Source: Actinomycetes bacterium (GTDB lineage: Bacteria > Actinomycetota > Actinomycetes > Propionibacteriales > Propionibacteriaceae). Taken from it: a DNA stretch of 23,951 nt. The notes below the pieces were generated by a model, which saw nothing but the letters and a program-made list of their open reading frames with translations, had not been told where the DNA came from and made no database searches. Shown piece by piece: positions 6,625-12,196 of this stretch. Made by a program: the position numbers and the translations under genes. Position 1 is the stretch's first letter, and every line of letters begins with the position of its first letter. Where the stretch lies: contig JAEZGC010000295.1 in assembly GCA_023437345.1 (NCBI GenBank), positions 1 through 23,951 on the forward strand, in the 5' to 3' direction.

Positions 6625-7838
6625 GTGCGGTCCAGGTGGGGGACCAGCACCTCCCGGTAGAGCAGCAGGAGCGCCGCCATGGTCGGGATGGCGAGGATCG
6701 CGCCGACCAGCCCAAGCAGCAGGCCGCCCGAGACCGCCGCGAGGATCACCAGCACGCCCGGCACCTGCACGGAGCGGGCGAAGATCCTCGGCTGGATGAA
6801 GTAGGCGTCGAACTGCTGGTAGGCGAACAGCGCGATGAGGGTGATCCACCCGGCCGGGACCGAGATCGAGAAGGCGACGATGGCCACCACCACGATGGCG
6901 ATGCTGGTGCCGACCAGCGGGATGAAGGCGAACAGTCCCACCACCACGGCCAGCGCGACTGCGTACTGGGTCAGCCCGAGCACCGACATCAGCAGGAAGG
7001 ACACCGCCATCCACAGCGCGGCGACGGTGAAGATGCCCGACACGAACCCGCCGACCCGCTTGAACACCTCGGTGGCCAGGTACCGGGTGCGCGCCCGGCG
7101 GGACGCCGGCGCGAGCTGGTAGATGACCTCCTTGATGCTCGACAGCGAGATCAGGAAGTAGAGCGTGAGGACCACCGAGATCGTGATCGAGAAGATCACG
7201 TTGGCCACCAGGGCGCCGGCGCCGAGCAGACCACCGAACAGGCCGGCGATCAGGTCGCCGGAGGTGAGGAACTCCACCATTCTGTCGATCACCTGGAACT
7301 GGGCGTCGAAGGCGGCGATCTGGGGGTTCTGGCGCAGGTTCTCGAGGTAGACCGGCGCCATGTCGTTGAGCCGCTTCACCTGTTCGGTGACGACAGGGAC
7401 CACCGCCCAGCCGGCCAGGCCCAACCCGGTCAGCAGCCCGAGCGCAACGATCAGCACTGCCACGCCGCGCCGGATGCCGCGGCTGTGGAACCACTCCACC
7501 GCCGGGTTCAGTCCCAACGCCAGCGCCATGGACAAGATGACCAGCACCAGGATGTCGCGCAGCTGGGCGATCGAGGTCAGCAGCACGTAGGCCGTCATCG
7601 CGCCGACGGCCAGGAAGAAGCCGATGTAGAACGGGCTGCGGTACAGCAGCGACATCCGTTCGGTACGGGTGTCGAGGCCGTCGGCGAAGTCCGGCGGGGT
7701 CGGCTGGGTGGTACGGCGCCACCTCAACAACCAGTTCCGGGTCGCCGGGGCGGTCGGCGTCCGCGCGGAGGTCGGCAGCGGTGAGCCGGCGGCCCGCGGC
7801 GGCGTGGGTGCCGGGGGCGGGGTCTGGTCGTCTGTCAT
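6621..7838 (-). CDS. AI-2E family transporter/permease-like membrane protein
   Basis: A 405-residue membrane protein of the AI-2E transporter family (the TqsA/PerM fold). A Pro/Thr-rich cytoplasmic N-terminus (about 1-66) precedes paired helices at about 67-91 and 96-112, another at 125-150, a soluble stretch at 151-195, then a dense hydrophobic half (200-395). Family signatures include FIPLVGTSIA (305-314) and QQFDAYFIQPRIF (341-353). Members have been linked to export of autoinducer-2 or to ion/H+ antiport, but the substrate cannot be read from sequence. The ATG overlaps the stop of the upstream DivIVA-like gene by four bases (ATGA), so synthesis of the two is coupled. Family assignment is strong, substrate unknown. 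Confidence 0.9.
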   Translation of the reverse strand: MTDDQTPPPAPTPPRAAGSPLPTSARTPTAPATRNWLLRWRRTTQPTPPDFADGLDTRTERMSLLYRSPFYIGFFLAVGAMTAYVLLTSIAQLRDILVLVILSMALALGLNPAVEWFHSRGIRRGVAVLIVALGLLTGLGLAGWAVVPVVTEQVKRLNDMAPVYLENLRQNPQIAAFDAQFQVIDRMVEFLTSGDLIAGLFGGLLGAGALVANVIFSITISVVLTLYFLISLSSIKEVIYQLAPASRRARTRYLATEVFKRVGGFVSGIFTVAALWMAVSFLLMSVLGLTQYAVALAVVVGLFAFIPLVGTSIAIVVVAIVAFSISVPAGWITLIALFAYQQFDAYFIQPRIFARSVQVPGVLVILAAVSGGLLLGLVGAILAIPTMAALLLLYREVLVPHLDRT

Positions 7839-8902
7839 GGAGTTGTCGACGCCGCCGGCGGTTCAGTGGTCTCGGGTGCCGCCCCGGCGGCCTGGCGGGT
7901 GCTCTCGGCGGCCAGCGAGGAGAGCTCCTCCAGCTGGCCGACTATCGCCTGCTTGCGCTCGCTCAGGGCGGCGATCTCGGCGTCGAGCCGGGAGGTGCGC
8001 TCCTCGGCGGCCTGGTTGGCCTCGGCGGTGATCCGGGCCGCCTCGTGCCGGGCCGCCTCGACCGTCTGCCGGGCCTGCTCGGCTGCGGCGCCGGTGATCC
8101 CGGCGGCCTCGGCCCGGGCTGCCTCGCGGCGTTGGTCGGCGGTCAGCAGATCGGCCTCGAGCCGGGCCCGCTGCTCCTCGGCGGACGCCCTGGCGGCCTC
8201 GACCAGTCCGTTGACCTGGTCGACGGCGGTCTGGCGCACCACGGCGATCTCGGCCAGCGTCGCCTCGCGGACGCGGGCCAGCTCGGCGGCCTGTTCGGCG
8301 CTGACCCGCTCACCCTCGGCGCGGCGCTGCTCGGCCTCGGCGACGGCGGCGTCGATGATCGCCTTGGCCTGCGTCTCGGCCTCCCGCAGCAGCCAGTCGC
8401 GCTGCTGCTCGGTGGCCTCCCGCAGCGCTGCGGCGTCCGCCTTCGCAGCCTCGAGCTCGGCCGCTGTCTGCGCGCCGAGGAGCTGTCGCAGTTGGTCGAT
8501 GTCGGCCAGGCCGGCGGCCCGACTGACATCCATCGCCAGCTGCGTCTCGTGGGTGGTGCGGGTGCTGTCGACCTCGGCCTGGGACCGGATCCGGGCGGCC
8601 TCGGCCCGTGCCTGCTGGACGAGTTCGGCGGCCTGGGCCTCCGCGGACTTCAGCAGGGTGCGGGCGTGCCCGCCGAGGCGGGAGTAGTCGGTGGTGTCGA
8701 GGGTCGCCGAGGCGAGTGCGAGGCGGTACTGCGTCTCACGAAGCTCACCGAGCACCCGGGACAGTTTCGCCTCCACCTCGCGGACGTAGGCGTCGACGGC
8801 GCCACGGTCGTACCCGCGCAGCGCGTGCGGGAAGTTGCCGGCGGCCGAAGCGGTCTCCTCGAACAGGTCGAGACCCTGCTCGTCGGGGGGCGGGGACGAC
8901 AC
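7835..8902 (-). CDS. DivIVA-domain-like coiled-coil protein
   Basis: A 355-residue, Ala/Glu-rich protein that is almost entirely predicted coiled coil (about residues 45-335). Residues 24-40 read FPHALRGYDRGAVDAYV. This matches the DivIVA N-terminal motif (GYD...VD.[FY][VL]) that binds curved membranes at poles and septa in Wag31/DivIVA proteins. A Ser/Thr/Pro tail ends the protein. It may be a cytoskeletal or polar-scaffold protein; the target is unknown. GTG 8902 is fixed by GAAAGGA 6 nt upstream (8909-8915). The stop overlaps the start of the AI-2E gene, so scaffold and membrane protein are probably made together. It lies 94 nt after the epimerase gene with its own candidate promoter between. 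Confidence 0.85.
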   Translation of the reverse strand: MSSPPPDEQGLDLFEETASAAGNFPHALRGYDRGAVDAYVREVEAKLSRVLGELRETQYRLALASATLDTTDYSRLGGHARTLLKSAEAQAAELVQQARAEAARIRSQAEVDSTRTTHETQLAMDVSRAAGLADIDQLRQLLGAQTAAELEAAKADAAALREATEQQRDWLLREAETQAKAIIDAAVAEAEQRRAEGERVSAEQAAELARVREATLAEIAVVRQTAVDQVNGLVEAARASAEEQRARLEADLLTADQRREAARAEAAGITGAAAEQARQTVEAARHEAARITAEANQAAEERTSRLDAEIAALSERKQAIVGQLEELSSLAAESTRQAAGAAPETTEPPAASTTP

Positions 8903-8930
8903 AATCGGTCCTTTCTCACCTGAGGCGGAC

Positions 8931-8950
8931 GACGACGTCGAGACGTCGTC
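8931..8950. promoter_or_regulatory. 20-bp palindrome at the expected transcription start of the DivIVA-like gene
   Basis: Perfect inverted repeat: GACGACGT and ACGTCGTC with a CGAG centre. It lies just downstream of a TAGCAT -10 candidate (8954-8959, minus strand) and in front of the DivIVA-like gene. It could be a repressor operator at the start point, an RNA stem at the 5' end of the message, or a weak terminator for the upstream epimerase gene. There is no U-run, which argues against the last. Confidence 0.5.
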
Positions 8951-8953
8951 TCG

Positions 8954-8959
8954 ATGCTA
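8954..8959 (-). promoter_or_regulatory. -10 candidate TAGCAT upstream of the DivIVA-like gene
   Basis: TAnnnT match on the minus strand, about 52 nt before GTG 8902. Initiation would fall near 8947, inside the palindrome. No consensus -35 at 17-18 nt. Confidence 0.35.
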
Positions 8960-8996
8960 CCGCCCGCCCCGGTGTCGACCGCTGCCGCCGGACCGG

Positions 8997-9440
8997 TCAG
9001 TGAGCGGCGGGTTCGACCAGTTCGAGCAGGATGCCGCCGGCGTCCTTCGGGTGGGCGAAGTTGATCCGGGAGCCGCCGGTGCCGCGCTTGGGCGCGTCGT
9101 ACAGCAGCCGGACGCCGCGCTCGCGCAGCACCTGGCTGACCTTGTCGAGGTCGGCGACCCGGTAGGCGACCTGCTGGATGCCGCCCTTGCCGCCGTTGCG
9201 CTCGATCCACTTGGCGATGGTGCTCTGCTCGTTGAGCGGGGCGAGCAGCTGGACCTGGGCGTTCTCGGTCAGCTGGTCGCCGGTTCCGATCATCGCCTCC
9301 TCGACGCCCTGCTCGGCGTTGGTCTCGCGGTGGAGCACGCGCCAGCCGAGCACCTCGGTGTGGAACTTGATGGCCTCATCAAGGTTGGGGACGGCGTAGC
9401 CGACGTGGTCGACGCAGATGAAGAGATCGTCATGGCTCAT
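8997..9440 (-). CDS. mce: Methylmalonyl-CoA epimerase
   Basis: The enzyme interconverts (S)- and (R)-methylmalonyl-CoA in the propionate/succinate pathway. The 147-residue protein is a tandem vicinal-oxygen-chelate fold: FICVDHVGYAVPNLDEA, then QLLAPLNEQSTIAKW, a second half GIQQVAYRVADLD, and RINFAHPKDAGGILLELVEP. By comparison with the Propionibacterium shermanii enzyme as I remember it, metal ligands would be His12, Gln64 and Glu140, with catalytic Glu48. The fourth ligand, a His in that enzyme, is Gln90 here (GIQQ instead of GLHH). Of two ATGs, the second (9440) has GAAAAGG 7 nt upstream whereas the first (9446) is only 1 nt from it. With the adenosyltransferase at 2460-3155 it implies a methylmalonyl-CoA pathway. 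Confidence 0.94.
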   Translation of the reverse strand: MSHDDLFICVDHVGYAVPNLDEAIKFHTEVLGWRVLHRETNAEQGVEEAMIGTGDQLTENAQVQLLAPLNEQSTIAKWIERNGGKGGIQQVAYRVADLDKVSQVLRERGVRLLYDAPKRGTGGSRINFAHPKDAGGILLELVEPAAH

Positions 9441-9447
9441 GGTCATA

Positions 9448-9454
9448 CCTTTTC
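9448..9454 (-). promoter_or_regulatory. Shine-Dalgarno GAAAAGG deciding the epimerase start
   Basis: It lies 7 nt before ATG 9440 but only 1 nt before the alternative ATG 9446, favouring the shorter protein. Confidence 0.6.
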
Positions 9455-9497
9455 ACATTCGGTGGGTGGGTCGAGGGTGGAAGCCAAGCTTCGCCGG

Positions 9498-11126
9498 TCA
9501 GCCAAGGACGGCGTTCACCACCTCGCGGGCCTGCTCCTGCACCTGCTTGAGGTGGTCGGGGCCCTTGAGCGACTCGGCGTAGATCTTGTAGACGTCCTCG
9601 GTCCCCGAGGGACGGGCGGCGAACCAGGCCGAGGCGGTGGCCACCTTCAGCCCGCCGATCGCGGCACCGTTGCCCGGGGCATTGGTCAAGGTGGCGGTGA
9701 TCGGCTCCCCGGCCAGTTCGGTGGCTGTCACGTCGGCGGGGGAGAGCTGGGCCAGCTTCGCCTTCTGCTCCCGGTTCGCCGGGGCGTCCACCCGCGCGTA
9801 GCTCGACGCGCCATGGCGGGCCTCCAGGTCGGCGTAGTGCTCGCTGGGCGACTTCCCGGTGACCGCCTTGATCTCGGAGGCCAGCAGGGCGAGCAGGATG
9901 CCGTCCTTGTCGGTGGTCCAGGTGGAGCCGTCGCGGGCGAGGAACGACGCACCCGCCGACTCCTCGCCGCCGAATCCGAGGTCGCCGCTCATCAGGCCGG
10001 GGACGAACCACTTGAAACCGACCGGTACCTCGACCAGTCGGCGGCCGAGATCGGCGGCGACCTTGTCGATCAGCGAGGACGACACCAGCGTCTTGCCGAC
10101 CCCGGCGTCGGGCCGCCACTGGTCGCGGTGGCCGAACAGGTACTGGATGGCGACCGCGAGGTAGGCGTTGGGGTTCATCAGGCCGGCGTCCGGGGTGACG
10201 ATGCCGTGCCGGTCGGCGTCGGCGTCGTTGCCGGTCGAGATGTCGAAGGCGTCGCGGTTGCTGATCAGGCTGGCCATCGCGTACGGCGACGAGCAGTCCA
10301 TCCGGATCTTGCCGTCCCAGTCGAGGGTCATGAACCGCCAGGTCGGGTCGACGGCGGGGTTGATCACGGTCAGGTCGAGCCCGAGCCGGTCGGCGATGTA
10401 CTCCCAGTACTGCACCGAGGCCCCACCCAGCGGGTCGGCGCCGATGTGGACCCCGGCGGCCGCTATCGCGTCCAGATCGATCGCATTGCGCAGGTCGTCG
10501 CAGTAGGCGCTGAGGTAGTCGACCCGGATGATGTCACCGGAGGCCCGCTGGTACGGGGTGCGGCGGATCGCGCCCGGGTCGCGCAGCAGCTCATTGGCGC
10601 GGCCGGCGATCCAGCCGGTGGCGTCGGTGTCGGCCGGGCCGCCGTGCGGCGGGTTGTACTTGAAGCCGCCGTCGCGCGGCGGGTTGTGGGACGGCGTGAC
10701 CACGATGCCGTCGGCCCGCGGGCCTGAGTGGTCACGGTTGTAGACGATGATCGCGCGGGAGACCGATGGTGTCGGGGTGAAGTCCTGGTCGCGTTCGGCG
10801 CGGACGTCCACGCCGTGGGCGTGCAGCACCTCGATGGCGGTCCGCCAGGCCGGTGCCGACAGCCCGTGGGTGTCCTTGCCGATGAACAGCGGACCGGTGA
10901 CGCCCTGGGCTGTCCGGTACTCGACTATCGCCTGGGTGGTCGCCGCGATGTGGGCGTCGTTGAAGGCGGTGTCGAGCGACGAACCGCGATGGCCGGAGGT
11001 GCCGAAGACCACCTGCTGGTCGGGGTCGTCGGGGTCCGGGGTGAGGTCGTAGTAGGCGGCCAGCAGGGCGTCGACGTCGATCAGGTCCTGGGGCAGTGCG
11101 GTCTGCCCGGCGCGGTCGTGAGCCAT
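9498..11126 (-). CDS. pgm: Phosphoglucomutase (alpha-D-glucose phosphate-specific)
   Basis: A 542-residue phosphohexomutase, close in length to E. coli Pgm. It interconverts glucose-1-phosphate and glucose-6-phosphate, linking glycolysis with glycogen and nucleotide-sugar synthesis. All four active-site loops are visible: the phosphoserine loop TPSHNPP (Ser146), the metal loop GNDADADRHG, the sugar-binding loop GGEESAGASF, and the phosphate loop RPSGTEDVYKIYAES near the C-terminus. FGTSGHRGSS (41-50) is the N-terminal signature. An in-frame extension to 11264 is read as non-coding because ATG 11126 gives the usual MAHDRAGQ start. That ATG has CAAGAT exactly 6 nt upstream and no good Shine-Dalgarno, suggesting a leaderless mRNA. 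Glycogen branching enzyme at the far end of the window is a functional partner. Confidence 0.96.
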   Translation of the reverse strand: MAHDRAGQTALPQDLIDVDALLAAYYDLTPDPDDPDQQVVFGTSGHRGSSLDTAFNDAHIAATTQAIVEYRTAQGVTGPLFIGKDTHGLSAPAWRTAIEVLHAHGVDVRAERDQDFTPTPSVSRAIIVYNRDHSGPRADGIVVTPSHNPPRDGGFKYNPPHGGPADTDATGWIAGRANELLRDPGAIRRTPYQRASGDIIRVDYLSAYCDDLRNAIDLDAIAAAGVHIGADPLGGASVQYWEYIADRLGLDLTVINPAVDPTWRFMTLDWDGKIRMDCSSPYAMASLISNRDAFDISTGNDADADRHGIVTPDAGLMNPNAYLAVAIQYLFGHRDQWRPDAGVGKTLVSSSLIDKVAADLGRRLVEVPVGFKWFVPGLMSGDLGFGGEESAGASFLARDGSTWTTDKDGILLALLASEIKAVTGKSPSEHYADLEARHGASSYARVDAPANREQKAKLAQLSPADVTATELAGEPITATLTNAPGNGAAIGGLKVATASAWFAARPSGTEDVYKIYAESLKGPDHLKQVQEQAREVVNAVLG

Positions 11127-11132
11127 GAGGCC

Positions 11133-11138
11133 ATCTTG
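11133..11138 (-). promoter_or_regulatory. -10-like hexamer CAAGAT before pgm
   Basis: CAAGAT (A2 and T6 kept) ends 6 nt before ATG 11126 on the minus strand. It shares the fixed spacing with the TAnnnT sites in the window. Confidence 0.35.
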
Positions 11139-11243
11139 CCCGCTCCGCAGCGGCAGGGCGAGGGGCACAGCCGGCCTGATCGTGCGCCGTCCGCCCTGAG
11201 CGGACCGCCCCCGCGCGACGGCCGGCCGCTGGGTCGGGTCTGG

Positions 11244-11249
11244 CACAAT
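11244..11249 (+). promoter_or_regulatory. -10-like hexamer CACAAT before the thioredoxin-TPR gene
   Basis: CACAAT (A2, A5, T6) ends 8 nt before GTG 11258. No Shine-Dalgarno is present, so initiation close to the GTG is possible. No -35 match was found. Confidence 0.35.
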
Positions 11250-11257
11250 GGCGAATC

Positions 11258-12145
11258 GTGACACCGAACGGCCTCAACATCTCCCGCGCCATGGACCTGT
11301 CCGGCATCGCCGCAGCGGCGAAGGCCCCGCCCTCGCCGCCGGGCGCGATCTACGTCACCGAGGTCGACGAGCGCTCGTTCGAGGCGACCATCCAGCTGTC
11401 GCTGCGCCACCCGGTGGTGGTCGAGCTGTACTCCCCGCGCGCCAACGCCCAGGCCCTGTCCGACGACCTCGCCGCCCTGGCGAACGCCGCGGCCGGCAAG
11501 TACCTGCTGGCCCGGGTGAACGTGGACAGCTCGCCGCAGATCGCTGCGGCCTTCGGAGTGCAGGCGGTGCCCACCGTGATCGGGGTGGTGGGCGGCCAGC
11601 TCGCGCCGCTGTTCCAGGGCACCCGGCCGAAGGCTGAGGTCGAGGCGGTGATCGGCCAACTGCTGCAGGCGGCGGCCGGGACGGGCGTGGTAGGACGCGC
11701 CGAGCCGGTGGCGATCGACGCCGAGGCGGGGCCCGACCCGCGGTTCGCCGACGCGGACGCCGCCCTCGAGCGCGGTGACTTCGCCGCGGCGGTCGCGGAG
11801 TTCGACAAGATCCTCACGCAGACCCCCAACGACCCCGAGGCCAAGGCCGGACGGGCGCAGGCCGCACTGTTGGTCCGGCTGGGCGGCAGCAACCCGGCTG
11901 ACGTGCTGGCCCGGGCTGCGCAGGCGCCCCACGACGTGGAGGCGCAGTCTGCGGCCGCCGACGTCGAACTGGCGGGTGGCAACCCGGGCGCGGCGTTCGA
12001 CAGGTTGATCGCCGCCATCAAGGCGACATCGGGACCCCAGCGCGAGCGGCTGCGGGTGCGGCTGCTGGAGTTGTTCGAGACCGTGGGATCGTCAGACCCG
12101 GCCGTGCTGAAGGCCCGGCGCGACCTGATGAGCGCCCTGTTTTAG
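11258..12145 (+). CDS. Cysteine-less thioredoxin-fold/TPR protein (CnoX/YbbN-like)
   Basis: A 295-residue cytoplasmic protein. Residues about 31-140 form a thioredoxin fold: VVVELYSPRANAQ at the position of the redox site, LLARVNVDSSPQIAAAFGVQAVPT with the cis-proline at residue 105, then LFQGTRPKAEVEAVI. The WCGPC motif is replaced by YSPRAN, with no cysteine, so it cannot be a thiol reductase. From about 158 there are TPR-like helices (ADAALERGDFAAAVAEFDKILTQTPNDPEAKAG). This architecture is that of CnoX/YbbN co-chaperones, which hold unfolded proteins and may pass them to GroEL or DnaK; that role is inferred. It runs divergent from pgm and 51 bp ahead of phosphoketolase on the same strand. 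Confidence 0.87.
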   Translation: MTPNGLNISRAMDLSGIAAAAKAPPSPPGAIYVTEVDERSFEATIQLSLRHPVVVELYSPRANAQALSDDLAALANAAAGKYLLARVNVDSSPQIAAAFGVQAVPTVIGVVGGQLAPLFQGTRPKAEVEAVIGQLLQAAAGTGVVGRAEPVAIDAEAGPDPRFADADAALERGDFAAAVAEFDKILTQTPNDPEAKAGRAQAALLVRLGGSNPADVLARAAQAPHDVEAQSAAADVELAGGNPGAAFDRLIAAIKATSGPQRERLRVRLLELFETVGSSDPAVLKARRDLMSALF

Positions 12146-12184
12146 CGAGTGCGTCTCCACCTTCCGGCGGCGCTGACTGGGCAA

Positions 12185-12190
12185 TAGCGT
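12185..12190 (+). promoter_or_regulatory. -10 element TAGCGT of phosphoketolase
   Basis: TAGCGT (TAnnnT) ends 6 nt before ATG 12197. A weak TTCCGG lies 17 nt upstream (12162-12167) in the -35 position. It suggests a leaderless phosphoketolase mRNA separate from the upstream gene. Confidence 0.5.
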
Positions 12191-12196
12191 GGGGGC

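Noticed and set aside
5557..7722. A 721-codon open frame on the minus strand
   Set aside because: Only its last 91 codons are a gene (zinc-ribbon protein). The rest is antisense or out of frame to nucS and the AI-2E gene, with an Arg/Pro/Gly-rich composition typical of GC-rich shadow frames.
8835..10727. A 630-codon plus-strand frame
   Set aside because: It runs antisense to the epimerase and phosphoglucomutase genes, whose products are clearly recognisable; its own translation has no family pattern.
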